This document shows, piece after piece, positions 50,778-58,984 of a DNA stretch of 64,000 nucleotides. The position numbers were made by a program, and so were the translations under genes. Below the pieces are notes generated by a model. The model saw only the letters and a list, made by a program, of their open reading frames with translations, was not told where the DNA came from and did no database searches. The stretch comes from Micromonospora sp. HNM0581. GTDB taxonomy: Bacteria > Actinomycetota > Actinomycetes > Mycobacteriales > Micromonosporaceae. The stretch spans positions 1 through 64,000 of the forward strand of contig NZ_JAASAD010000004.1 of the NCBI RefSeq assembly GCF_012726175.1, given 5' to 3'. The number at the start of each line of letters is the position of its first letter. Within the stretch, counting starts at the first letter, position 1.

Positions 50778-51032
50778 TCAGGCCTGGCCGGCTGAGTGGC
50801 GGACCACCGCGTCGTAGACCGCCTTGAGGTTGTTGAGCGACGGCAGCTCCGACTGCGGAATTTCGATCTTGAACTTCTTGTCGATGCGGGCGAGGATCTC
50901 GATGGCGCGCAGCGAGTCGGCCTCGTAGTCCTCGGCGAAGTCGCCGGTCTCGGTGATCTCCTCCGGCTCCAGCTCCAGCACCTCCGCCACGATCTCGCGG
51001 AGTTCGGCCATGCGGGGGTCGGTCTGCGTCAT
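50778..51032 (-). CDS. Acyl carrier protein
   Basis: An 84-residue ACP. The phosphopantetheine attachment Ser40 is in YEADSLRAIEIL, with typical acidic helix II and a Leu/Glu-rich helix I (LREIVAEVLELEPEEI). It carries growing chains for the KS pairs, ketoreductase and dehydratase. The ATG overlaps the dehydratase stop (ATGA). A phosphopantetheinyl transferase must be encoded elsewhere. Confidence 0.95.
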   Translation of the reverse strand: MTQTDPRMAELREIVAEVLELEPEEITETGDFAEDYEADSLRAIEILARIDKKFKIEIPQSELPSLNNLKAVYDAVVRHSAGQA

Positions 51033-52090
51033 GATGGGTCAGCCTTTCGAGGAGGATTGACGAAGCTGGCGCCGTTGCGTCCCGGGGAATGCCCCGGGAC
51101 GGTCGGTACGTCGGCCGTGATCGAGGTGGCGGTCACGGTGCTGGCCGGCGCGGTGAGTGCCGTACGTGGACGACGGGCGGCCATCAGCGTGCCGACGCGG
51201 GCGACACGGCAGTCACCGACATACGTCTCGCCGGTCGCGAAGGCGGTGTCGGCGATCACGCGTTCCAGGTGGACGACATGCCGGAGCAGGTCCCCCGGGT
51301 AGGCGGCGACGTCGAAGCTGAAGTTCCTGGCTCCGACGAACATCAGCACGTGGTCGTCGTCGACTGGTCCCTCGGCCCCGGCGAGCCAGAGCAGGGCGGC
51401 GGCCTGGCCGAGGGACTCCACGAGCAGCGAGGCCGGATAGGCGTAGTCGCCGGCCGGTGCGTCGTCGGCGAGATCCCGGTAGCACGGCTCGGTCGCGGTG
51501 ACCGTCTTGACCGCCTCGATGCGTCGACCGGGCGTCATCGACAGCACCCGGTCCACGAGCAACAGCGGGTAGCGCTGCGGCAGCAGGGCCCGGACCTGGT
51601 GGTGTTCCAGACCGGCACCGCCGGCACCGGTGACCACGGGACCGCTGATCTGCGGCCGGGGGGCCGTACCACCGACGAAGGTGGCCCGTAGTGTCACGGA
51701 CACCGTGTCGTCGGCACGTCGACCTGAAGCCTTCACCACCCACCTGTCGGCGCCGTCCTGGGTCACCACGATGTCCAGGGTCAGCCGGTCCGGGGGCAGC
51801 AGTGGCGCGAGGAAGCGGATCGAGTCCACCGAGCGGAGCCGGAGACGCGGCTGACCCGGGTTGCGCAGGGCGATGTCGACCGCCTGGACCAGCGCCTCGA
51901 CGATGAACACCCCCGGGAAGACCGGGAAGCCGGGGAAGTGTCCACACAGGTTCGGATCGTCCGATCGGATCGGCACACCCGCGATCACTTCGAGGTGGTC
52001 TCCTACCACGCTGACCTGCAGGTCGTCGACGGCCGCCAGCGGTGCGGCGCCCGGCGGGCACGGTCGGCCGGTCGTGGCTGGGGCGTTCAC
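51029..52090 (-). CDS. Double-hotdog FabZ/FabA-like dehydratase
   Basis: A 353-residue tandem hotdog protein. The first unit has the FabZ signature [20 protein letters not shown], with catalytic His51 and Glu65. The second unit (from about residue 163) has [15 protein letters not shown] and [17 protein letters not shown]. It lacks the GHFP histidine (the segment reads [16 protein letters not shown]), so it is probably structural or works on another substrate. GTG start in a GTGA overlap with the ketoreductase. It dehydrates beta-hydroxyacyl-ACP to enoyl-ACP; with no enoyl reductase in the cluster, double bonds should remain. Confidence 0.87.
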   Translation of the reverse strand: MNAPATTGRPCPPGAAPLAAVDDLQVSVVGDHLEVIAGVPIRSDDPNLCGHFPGFPVFPGVFIVEALVQAVDIALRNPGQPRLRLRSVDSIRFLAPLLPPDRLTLDIVVTQDGADRWVVKASGRRADDTVSVTLRATFVGGTAPRPQISGPVVTGAGGAGLEHHQVRALLPQRYPLLLVDRVLSMTPGRRIEAVKTVTATEPCYRDLADDAPAGDYAYPASLLVESLGQAAALLWLAGAEGPVDDDHVLMFVGARNFSFDVAAYPGDLLRHVVHLERVIADTAFATGETYVGDCRVARVGTLMAARRPRTALTAPASTVTATSITADVPTVPGHSPGRNGASFVNPPRKADPS

Positions 52091-52827
52091 AGCGTGATCC
52101 CCCCGTCGACCTGGAAAACCTGGCCGGTGACGTAGTTCGCGCGCGCCGAGCAGAGGAAGGCGACAAGGTCCGCCACGTCCTCGGGTCGTCCGAAGCGCCC
52201 CAACGGGATCTGCCCGAGAGCCTGCTCACGCAACTTGCCCGACAGTGCATCGGTCATGTCGGTCTCGATGAAGCCGGGTGCGACCACGTTGACCCGGATG
52301 CCGTACCGGGCGACCTCCTTGGCCAGCGACCGGCTCAGCCCGATGATCCCGGCTTTGCTGGCCGCGTACGCGGTCTGACCGGTGTTTCCGTAGACGCCGG
52401 CTACCGAGGACATGTTGACCACGGTGCCGGCTCGACGCTTCATGAACCGGAAGGTGAGCGAGCGGCAGAAGTTCCAGGTGCCGGTGAGGTTGGTGGAGAG
52501 CACGGCCTGCCAGTCCGTCTCGGAGGCGAGCACCAGCGGGCTGTCGCGGGTGATGCCGGCGTTGTTGACCAGGCAGTCGATCGGCCCGATCGCCTCCTCG
52601 GCAGCACCGACGAAACGCTCCACCGCCGCCAGGTCGGTCACGTCGCAGGGTGCGAGGTGGACCGGGACACCGAAGGCGGCCACCTCGGCCCGGGTCTTGG
52701 CCGCAGCCTCGGTGGCGCTGCTGTAACAACCGGCCACCGCGTATCCCTGCTCGGCGAGGCGGAGCGCCGTCGCGCGGCCGATACCCCGCGAGACGCCGGT
52801 CACCAGAGCTCGGAGCTGAGTGGTCAA
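52087..52827 (-). CDS. FabG-like 3-ketoacyl-ACP reductase
   Basis: A 246-residue short-chain dehydrogenase. The TTG at 52827 is chosen because GGGAGG lies 5 bases upstream and the protein then begins exactly at the family N-terminus; the longer frame adds 17 unlikely residues. Cofactor motif [12 protein letters not shown], structural [11 protein letters not shown], catalytic Ser in VVNMSSVAG, and Tyr/Lys in [10 protein letters not shown]-terminal [15 protein letters not shown] and VDGGITL are typical FabG. It reduces the beta-keto group after each condensation. First gene of the main leftward operon. Confidence 0.92.
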   Translation of the reverse strand: MTTQLRALVTGVSRGIGRATALRLAEQGYAVAGCYSSATEAAAKTRAEVAAFGVPVHLAPCDVTDLAAVERFVGAAEEAIGPIDCLVNNAGITRDSPLVLASETDWQAVLSTNLTGTWNFCRSLTFRFMKRRAGTVVNMSSVAGVYGNTGQTAYAASKAGIIGLSRSLAKEVARYGIRVNVVAPGFIETDMTDALSGKLREQALGQIPLGRFGRPEDVADLVAFLCSARANYVTGQVFQVDGGITL

Positions 52828-52871
52828 GCCAACCTCCCCTGTCGGACTCTGCCGACTGGACGTAACACAAC

Positions 52872-52893
52872 ACAACACTGACGGGTGTGTTGT
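52872..52893. promoter_or_regulatory. Candidate operator upstream of the ketoreductase operon
   Basis: Perfect 7-bp inverted arms (52872-52878 and 52887-52893, ACAACAC/GTGTTGT) with an 8-bp spacer lie in the 106-bp gap before the ketoreductase start. This AT-rich patch stands out from its GC-rich surroundings and fits a TetR-like binding site over a promoter. No regulator gene is in the visible part of the cluster. Confidence 0.45.
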
Positions 52894-52933
52894 ATCTTCT
52901 CCGCGTCAACATACTGGCTCATCGGCGACACGG

Positions 52934-54199
52934 TCAGCAAGTAGTGTCGTATGTTTTCTTCGTCGCGTCAGTGGATGCGTTGTCGACGGGTGCCTCGTCG
53001 AGTCCGGCGAGCACCTGCGAGGTGTGCTGACCCGGTGCTGGCGCACCGTGGCGCACCCGGGTGGGCGTCCGCGAGAACTTCACCGCCGGCCCGACGATCG
53101 GGGCGTTGCTACCGTCACTGAGCACCGTGGGTTGCAGCATCTCCCGCTGCGCCAGATGCGGATCGGCAACCACCTCGGCGACCGTGCGTACCCGGGACAC
53201 CGTCAGTCCCCGCCCGACGAGCTCGTCGACCACGACGTCGGCCGGAAGGTCGGCGCACCAACCCGCCACCACCGCGTCCACTTCGACCCGGTTCGCCAGC
53301 CGCTCCGACGCACGGGCGAACCCGGTGGCCCGGACCAGGTCGGCACGCCCCATCGCCTCGGCGAGTTCCCGCCAGTGCCGGTCGAGCGCGACGGCGAGAT
53401 AGACCTGCCCGTCGACGCAGGCGTAGACGTTCGCGGGCACCACGAAGTCGGTCTGGTTACCCCACCGCTCGGGTGCTCGGCCCGCGGCGGCGAGGGTGTG
53501 AAATCCCGCGCTTCCCGCGAGCATCGCGTCGAACATCGCCACGTCGACGTGTTGCCCCTCACCGCAGGTACGGCGATGCCACAGCGCCGCCAACGCGCCG
53601 ATGGCGCCGTGCAGACCGGCCAGTTCGTCGGCGAGGAACGTCGGTGCCCGAACCGGACCTCCGTCGGGGTCACCGTTGAGTGCCATCCACCCGCTGGCCG
53701 CCTGCACGACCGGGTCGTACGCCGCCGCGGTGCGCCGGTCACCGTACTGGCCCCAGCCGGAGATCGACACGAAGACCAGGTCAGGGCGGACCGCCCGGCA
53801 CTGGGACCAACCCACCCCCCAACCGTCGAGGGTGCCGGGTCGGTAGTTCTCCACCACCACGTCCGCGGTGGCCACCAGCCGTAGAAACGTCTCCCGGCCG
53901 GACGGCTCGCGCAGGTCGACGCCGACGCTGCGCTTGTTCCGGTTCACCGTCTGCCGGAACCAGGACAGGCCGGTACCCGGAATCCGGGGTGGCACCTCGC
54001 CGTCACGGCCGTGCGGCAGCTCCACCCGGATCACGTCGGCACCAAGGTCCGCAAGGATGGCGCTGGTCAGCGGACCCGACCAGACCTTCGTCACGTCGAG
54101 CACGCGGATGCCGTCCAGCGGCCCGGCCAGGTCGCTGCGGGCCTCCCGGTAGAAGTCCCCGGCATCGCGGTACGAGGCTGCGCTGTCCACCGCGGTCAC
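52934..54199 (-). CDS. CaiB/BaiF family III CoA-transferase
   Basis: A 421-residue enzyme; GTG start inside a GTGA overlap with the thiolase stop. The family opening is GIRVLDVTKVWSGPLTSAIL, then ADVIRVELPHG and NRNKRSVGVDLREPSGRE. The catalytic Asp sits in TFLADELAG, and CGEGQHVDVAMFDAMLA follows. These enzymes move CoA between organic acids or act as CoA-dependent racemases. Here it may convert a cluster acid to its CoA ester without ATP. It is last in a three-gene operon with the ferredoxin and thiolase. Confidence 0.9.
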   Translation of the reverse strand: MTAVDSAASYRDAGDFYREARSDLAGPLDGIRVLDVTKVWSGPLTSAILADLGADVIRVELPHGRDGEVPPRIPGTGLSWFRQTVNRNKRSVGVDLREPSGRETFLRLVATADVVVENYRPGTLDGWGVGWSQCRAVRPDLVFVSISGWGQYGDRRTAAAYDPVVQAASGWMALNGDPDGGPVRAPTFLADELAGLHGAIGALAALWHRRTCGEGQHVDVAMFDAMLAGSAGFHTLAAAGRAPERWGNQTDFVVPANVYACVDGQVYLAVALDRHWRELAEAMGRADLVRATGFARASERLANRVEVDAVVAGWCADLPADVVVDELVGRGLTVSRVRTVAEVVADPHLAQREMLQPTVLSDGSNAPIVGPAVKFSRTPTRVRHGAPAPGQHTSQVLAGLDEAPVDNASTDATKKTYDTTC

Positions 54200-55353
54200 A
54201 TCCGCTGCAGGATCGAGGCGGTGCCCAACGCTCCGCCGCAGCACATCGTCACCAGAGCCAGTTCCCGGTCGGCGCGTTCCAGCTCGTGCAGGGCGGTGAC
54301 CAGCAACCGGGTCCCGGAGGCCCCCAGCGGGTGGCCGAGCGCGATAGCACCGCCGTTGACGTTCACCCGGTCCAGGTCCGCCTCGTGGGCCGCCGCCCAG
54401 CCGAGCACGACGGCAGCGAACGCCTCGTTGACCTCGGCTCGGTCGATGTCGGTCAGCCGCATCTTCGCGCGGTCGAGAATCTTGCGGGTCGCCACGACCG
54501 GCCCGTGCAACAGCAGGTACGGGTCGGAACCGGTGACCACCTGGTGCAGCATTCGGGCCCGTGGGCGCAGTCCCAGTGCCGCGGCCCGCTCAGCCGACAT
54601 CCACAGCACGGCCGCCGCACCGTCGGAGATCTGCGACGTGCTCCCGGCGGTGTGCGTCCCGCCCTCGATGGTCGGCCGCAGTCCGGCAAGTCCCGCCGGG
54701 GTGGTCTCGCGCAGCCCCTGGTCGCGAGAAACCTCGACGGTGCCGTCGGCGGCGGGAGCGCGCACCGCCACCACCTCGGCGTCGAAACGTCCCTGGGCCC
54801 AGGCCTGTGCCGCGAGGGTCTGGGAGCGCAGCCCGTACGCGTCGGCCGCAGCCCGGTCGACACCGTAGAGCGCGGCGATCCGCTCCGCTCCGCCGAACTG
54901 CGCCTTCGGCGGGTCGTCCCAGGGGTAGTCAGCGGTCTTGTAGTGACCCGGCCCCTGGTAGAGGTTGGTCCCCACCGGCACCCGGGACATCGATTCCACC
55001 CCGCAGGCGATGCCCACGTCGATCACCCCGGCGGTGATGAGTGCGGCCACCAGATGATTCGCCTGCTGTGCCGAGCCGCAGGACGCGTCCACGGTGGTGC
55101 AGGCCACCTCCGGGTCGAGCCCGGTGCTCAGCCAGGCGTTGCGGGTCACGTTCAGGCTCTGTTCGCCGACCTGGGTGACGCATCCGCCGATGATCTGGTC
55201 CACTTCCGATGGCGGTAGGCCGACCCGGTCGATCACCTCCCGCTGCACCGTGCGCAACAGTTCGACCGCCTTGAGGCCGCTGAGCCAACCGTCCCGCCGA
55301 CCGATCGGGGTACGCGCCGCTGACACGATCACCGCTTCCGCCACGGTACTCAC
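54196..55353 (-). CDS. Thiolase (acetyl-CoA acyltransferase, FadA5-like)
   Basis: A 385-residue thiolase. Nucleophile Cys92 in VDASCGSAQQANH, catalytic His341 in GGAIALGHPLGASG, and second Cys371 in VTMCCGGALG. The N-terminus RTPIGRRDGWLSGLKAVELL, the GGCVTQVGEQSLNVTRNAWL block and ISDGAAAVLWM are strikingly like the mycobacterial steroid side-chain thiolase FadA5 as I remember it. It cleaves beta-ketoacyl-CoA, shortening a chain by two carbons, or runs in reverse. GTG start couples to the ferredoxin stop. Chain trimming of a lipid-like precursor is inferred. Confidence 0.9.
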   Translation of the reverse strand: MSTVAEAVIVSAARTPIGRRDGWLSGLKAVELLRTVQREVIDRVGLPPSEVDQIIGGCVTQVGEQSLNVTRNAWLSTGLDPEVACTTVDASCGSAQQANHLVAALITAGVIDVGIACGVESMSRVPVGTNLYQGPGHYKTADYPWDDPPKAQFGGAERIAALYGVDRAAADAYGLRSQTLAAQAWAQGRFDAEVVAVRAPAADGTVEVSRDQGLRETTPAGLAGLRPTIEGGTHTAGSTSQISDGAAAVLWMSAERAAALGLRPRARMLHQVVTGSDPYLLLHGPVVATRKILDRAKMRLTDIDRAEVNEAFAAVVLGWAAAHEADLDRVNVNGGAIALGHPLGASGTRLLVTALHELERADRELALVTMCCGGALGTASILQRM

Positions 55354-55544
55354 TCCTCGCGCAGCGACAGGGCGAGCTTCGGGCAGCTGCGTACGGCGGT
55401 CTCCACCTGGGCCAGTTGCTCCGCTGGTGGCCGCTCGACCAGCACGTACATCAGGTCGTCGTCCCGGATCTCGAAAACCCCGGGGGCGTTGTCGACGCAG
55501 GTCCCGTAGCTGTCACACCGGTCGTAGTCCACGACTATGTGCAT
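55350..55544 (-). CDS. 3Fe-4S ferredoxin (P450 partner type)
   Basis: A 64-residue ferredoxin with three cluster cysteines: Cys10 and Cys16 in RCDSYGTCVDNAP, and Cys54 in RSCPKLAL. The gap where a fourth Cys would sit is occupied by Tyr, giving the [3Fe-4S] pattern of ferredoxins that feed bacterial P450s. ATG at 55544. The cluster P450 at 40.4 kb is the likely electron acceptor. First gene of the leftward operon from the divergent intergenic region. Confidence 0.92.
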   Translation of the reverse strand: MHIVVDYDRCDSYGTCVDNAPGVFEIRDDDLMYVLVERPPAEQLAQVETAVRSCPKLALSLREE

Positions 55545-55721
55545 TGTTCCACTCCCACCCTTCTGTCGAACCGGTCGGGCAGGCCAACGATAGATGACGC
55601 ATGTAGGATTTGCCGACCGGCAGAAGCAACAGACACTTGCGCCGAAGAAGACACTTCGCATAGCGTCGGCCCGTCCGCTCCGGCGGCAAGCTCCCCGTCC
55701 GGCACCACCAGGAGGCCGACC
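55545..55721. promoter_or_regulatory. Divergent promoter region of the biosynthetic cluster
   Basis: This 177-bp gap separates the leftward ferredoxin operon from the rightward ligase operon. It is less GC-rich than its surroundings. On the plus strand TTGCGC and CATAGC, 16 bases apart (about 55637-55665), could be a -35/-10 pair, and a short palindrome with CGAAG/CTTCG arms lies between them. GGAGG precedes the ligase ATG. A shared regulator binding here is plausible. Confidence 0.5.
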
Positions 55722-57314
55722 ATGCTCACCGGATGTGTCCCCTGGCCCGACGAACTCGCCGAGCGCTACCGCCGGGAGGGCATCTGGCGTGGCGAGGTAC
55801 TGGGTGACCTGCTACGCCCGTGGGCAATCCGCGACCCGGCCCGCACCGCGGTGGTGACCCGCCACGGCCGGCACAGCTACGCCGAACTGAACGAGCGGGC
55901 CGACCGGCTCGCGGCCGGTCTGGTCGCCCTCGGCATCCGCGCCAGCGACCGGGTCGTCGTGCAGTTGCCGAACACCCCCGATTTCGTGGTGACGTGTGTG
56001 GCGCTTTTCCGGATCGGTGCGTTGCCGGTCCTCGCCTTGCCGGCGCACCGCCGGGCGGAGTTGAGCTATCTCGCCGAATACGCCGCCGCCGTCGCGTTGG
56101 TGGTTCCTGACCTGGTGGCCGGCACCGACCACCGGGAACTGGCCCGGGCCGTCCGCCAGGCGGTGCCGAGCGTCGAGCACGTGCTGGTGTCCGGCGACGC
56201 CCAGGAACTGACCGCGCTCGGTGCCGTCGACGCCGACCCGGTGGATCTGCCCGCACCCGACCCGTCGGAGGTCGCCTTCTTCCTGCTCTCCGGCGGCACC
56301 ACCGGGCTACCCAAGCTGATCCCCCGGACCCACGACGACTACGCCTTCCAGTTGCGCGCCACCGCCGAGGCGATGGGTTTCGACGAGCACGGCGCCTACC
56401 TCGCCGCGCTGCCGGTGGCGCACAACGCCGCGCTCGGCTGCCCCGGTGTACTGGGTGCGCTGCGCGCCGGCGGGCGGGCCGTACTCGCCGCCAGCCCGGC
56501 ACCCGACGAGGTGTTCCCGCTGATCACCGCCGAACGGGCCACCCTGACCACACTGATGCCGGCGTTGCTGCCGGTGTGGACGGAGACCGCGGGCATCTTC
56601 GGCGCCGACCTGTCGGAACTGGTCATCGAGGTGGGCGGCGCGACGCTCAGCCCCGAGGTGGCCCGCCGGGTCCGTCCGGACACGGGTGCCACCCTGACCC
56701 ACTGGTTCGGGATGGCCGAGGGGGTGCTCTGCTTCACCCGCCCCGGCGACGGCGACGAGGCCGCCGCCACCACTCAGGGCTCCCCGCTGAGCTCTGCCGA
56801 CGAGCTGCGCATCGTGGACGACGCCGACCGGGACGTCCCCGACGGTGACGTCGGCGAGCTACTGGCCCGGGGCCCGTGCACGCTGCGCGGCTACTACGCC
56901 GTACCCGAGCACAACCGCGGCGTGTTCACCTCCGACGGGTTCCTGCGCACCGGGGACCTGGTGCGCCGCGACGACGCCGGACGGCTGGTCGTGGTCGGCC
57001 GGATCAAGGACGTGGTCAACCGGGGCGGTGAGAAGATCTCCGTCGACGAGGTCGAAGCGCACCTGGTGGCGCACCCAGCCGTGCGTACCGCCGCCGTGGT
57101 ACCGGTCCCCGACCGCCGCCTGGGCGAGAAATCCTGCGCGGTGATCGTCGCGCGGGACGCCCCACCCAGCCTCGCCGAGGTGCACGACTTCCTCCGTGGC
57201 CGCGGACTGGCCGACTTCAAGCTGCCCGACCGGTTGCACGTCGCGCCCGAGCTGCCGTACACGCCGGTCGGCAAGATCGACCGTCGGGCACTCGCCCGCG
57301 AGCTGGCCGGATGA
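55722..57314 (+). CDS. EntE/DhbE-type aryl (or acyl) acid AMP ligase
   Basis: A 530-residue stand-alone adenylation enzyme; ATG with GGAGG 6 bases upstream. The start WPDELAERYRREGIWRGEVL and P-loop LLSGGTTGLPKLIPRTHDDY are typical of 2,3-dihydroxybenzoate/salicylate-AMP ligases, with HWFGMAEGVLCFTR and GRIKDVVNRGGEKIS further on. In the acid pocket AHNAALGCPG, His234 and Asn235 are kept. The residue after Asn is Ala instead of Tyr/Phe, and residue 240 is Cys (Cys marks salicylate, Ser marks 2,3-DHB in the known code). A bulkier or non-standard acid is therefore expected. It should load the free carrier protein at 58.7 kb. Confidence 0.88.
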   Translation: MLTGCVPWPDELAERYRREGIWRGEVLGDLLRPWAIRDPARTAVVTRHGRHSYAELNERADRLAAGLVALGIRASDRVVVQLPNTPDFVVTCVALFRIGALPVLALPAHRRAELSYLAEYAAAVALVVPDLVAGTDHRELARAVRQAVPSVEHVLVSGDAQELTALGAVDADPVDLPAPDPSEVAFFLLSGGTTGLPKLIPRTHDDYAFQLRATAEAMGFDEHGAYLAALPVAHNAALGCPGVLGALRAGGRAVLAASPAPDEVFPLITAERATLTTLMPALLPVWTETAGIFGADLSELVIEVGGATLSPEVARRVRPDTGATLTHWFGMAEGVLCFTRPGDGDEAAATTQGSPLSSADELRIVDDADRDVPDGDVGELLARGPCTLRGYYAVPEHNRGVFTSDGFLRTGDLVRRDDAGRLVVVGRIKDVVNRGGEKISVDEVEAHLVAHPAVRTAAVVPVPDRRLGEKSCAVIVARDAPPSLAEVHDFLRGRGLADFKLPDRLHVAPELPYTPVGKIDRRALARELAG

Positions 57315-58699
57315 ACCGCCCGCCGGTGGCCACCGCCGACACCGAACGGGTGCTCTGGCTCGACGGCCTCCCCCCGGACCAACTCGCCACTCGCCCGCCG
57401 TTGGACGGCGACACCACCGCCGACGTGGCGATCGTCGGTGCCGGCTACACCGGGCTGTGGACCGCCTACTACCTGAGCACGTTCAACCCCGACCTCAAGG
57501 TGGTGGTGATCGACGCCGGTCGGGCCGGGTTCGGTGCCTCCGGCCGCAACGGCGGCTGGTGTACCGCCGAGATGCCCGCACTGTTGCCGGGGTTGGTACG
57601 CCGGCACGGGCCGATGGCCGCGATGCGGTTGTACCGGGCCGGTCAGCGCACCCTCGACGAACTGCGTCGGGTTCTCGACGCCGAGAGGATCGACGCGCAC
57701 TGGAGGCACGACGGTTCACTCTACGTGGCCCGCAGCGCGCCGCAGGTCGACCGGCTGCGGGGCTGGCACGAGGTACGGGGCAAACTCGGCATCGGTGGGC
57801 TCACCCTGACCGTCGGCGCACCGGCCGCCGAGCAGATCGGGTTGACCGGGGTGCGCGCCACCGCGTACACCCCGCACTGCGTCACGGTGCATCCGGCCCG
57901 GCTCGCCCGTGGTCTGCTCGCCGCCGTCGAACGCCGGGGGGTCCTCGTCGCCGAAGGTACCCGCGCCACCCGGATCGCACCGGGCCTCCTGGTCACCGAC
58001 GGTGGCACCGTGCGTGCCCGCTCGGTGCTCATCGCCACCGAAGGCTACACGGGACGCCTGGCCGGACATGGTCGTCGGGTCCTGCCGCTGCACTCGTACG
58101 TCCTGGCGACCGAACCCCTGGACGCCGCAACGTGGCAGCACATCGGCCTGACCGACCACCGGACCGTCGCCGAGTCCCGATACCAGTTCGGCTATCTGCA
58201 ACGCACCCTCGACGACCGATTGGTGCTCGGCGGACGCGGCGCCTACTACCGTTTCGGGTCCGCCACGGATCGGGCGGCGGCAGCCGGACGACGGGCACAC
58301 GACCTGCTTCGGCGCACCCTGGCCGAACTGCTGCCCGACCTGGCCGACGTGCCGGTGACGCATCGGTGGAGCGGGGTGTACGGACTGCACCGGCACACCG
58401 AGCCGGAGGTGGTGTACGACCGCGAGACCGGTCTCGGCCACGCGGGTGGTTACGGCGGTGAGGGAATCGCGCTGAGCAACCTCGCTGCCCGATCACTTGC
58501 CGCTCTCGTCGCCGGGGTCAGCCGCCCGGAAACCCGGTTGTGTTGGGTGGACAACGCCTCGCGCCGCTGGGAGCCGGAACCATTGCGATACATCGGCGTA
58601 CGGACAGTTACCGGGGTCGCCACCGGGGCGGACCGCTACGAGCACCGCTTCGACCGGACGGCACCACTGGCCCGGCTCGCCCTACGCGCCATCGTGTAA
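57311..58699 (+). CDS. FAD-dependent amine-oxidase/glycine-oxidase-like oxidoreductase
   Basis: A 462-residue flavoprotein of the DadA/PuuB family; ATGA overlap with the ligase. The dinucleotide motif is DVAIVGAGYTGLWTAYYL (residues ~38-56), followed by GASGRNGGWCTAEMPAL, where the flavin may attach or contact. C-terminal features are VTHRWSGVYGLHRHTEPEV and GYGGEGIALSNLAARSLA. It oxidises C-N or nearby C-H bonds of amines with oxygen. In a cysteine-heterocycle pathway it could oxidise a thiazoline to thiazole or process an amino acid; both are inference. Confidence 0.85.
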   Translation: MNRPPVATADTERVLWLDGLPPDQLATRPPLDGDTTADVAIVGAGYTGLWTAYYLSTFNPDLKVVVIDAGRAGFGASGRNGGWCTAEMPALLPGLVRRHGPMAAMRLYRAGQRTLDELRRVLDAERIDAHWRHDGSLYVARSAPQVDRLRGWHEVRGKLGIGGLTLTVGAPAAEQIGLTGVRATAYTPHCVTVHPARLARGLLAAVERRGVLVAEGTRATRIAPGLLVTDGGTVRARSVLIATEGYTGRLAGHGRRVLPLHSYVLATEPLDAATWQHIGLTDHRTVAESRYQFGYLQRTLDDRLVLGGRGAYYRFGSATDRAAAAGRRAHDLLRRTLAELLPDLADVPVTHRWSGVYGLHRHTEPEVVYDRETGLGHAGGYGGEGIALSNLAARSLAALVAGVSRPETRLCWVDNASRRWEPEPLRYIGVRTVTGVATGADRYEHRFDRTAPLARLALRAIV

Positions 58700-58726
58700 G
58701 CCCCGACCAGCGACGAGGAGACCGGC

Positions 58727-58957
58727 GTGGACGACCCGCAACGGATGCGGAAGGTTTGGGAGTTCATCTTCCAACAGGCGGTCACCGACAACTCGGACTT
58801 CTTCACCGATCTCGACGGCGACTCGATGGCCGCCGCCGCCCTCGTGCACCACGTCGGCGAGGAGTTCGGCGTCTCACTGCCACTGTTCGAGGTGTTCGAA
58901 CGCCCGACCCCCGCGGAGCTACTCGTCGCCGTCCGGGAACAGCTCGCGGTCGGCTGA
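58727..58957 (+). CDS. Free-standing aryl/peptidyl carrier protein
   Basis: A 76-residue carrier protein, GTG start with GAGGAG upstream. The attachment Ser33 is in FTDLDGDSMAAAALVHH. Helix IV region VFERPTPAELLVAVREQL is typical of ArCP/PCP domains in siderophore-like pathways. Lying between the AMP ligase and the Cy-A-PCP-TE gene, it probably accepts the activated acid and presents it to the Cy domain as donor. Confidence 0.92.
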   Translation: MDDPQRMRKVWEFIFQQAVTDNSDFFTDLDGDSMAAAALVHHVGEEFGVSLPLFEVFERPTPAELLVAVREQLAVG

Positions 58958-58984
58958 CCGCTGTCACACGCAGCGAGGAGCACG

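Noticed and set aside
46381..52827. Aromatic type II polyketide cluster
   Set aside because: KS and CLF-like genes are present, but there are no aromatases/cyclases, while a FabZ-like double-hotdog dehydratase and FabG-type reductase point to a reduced, unsaturated chain.
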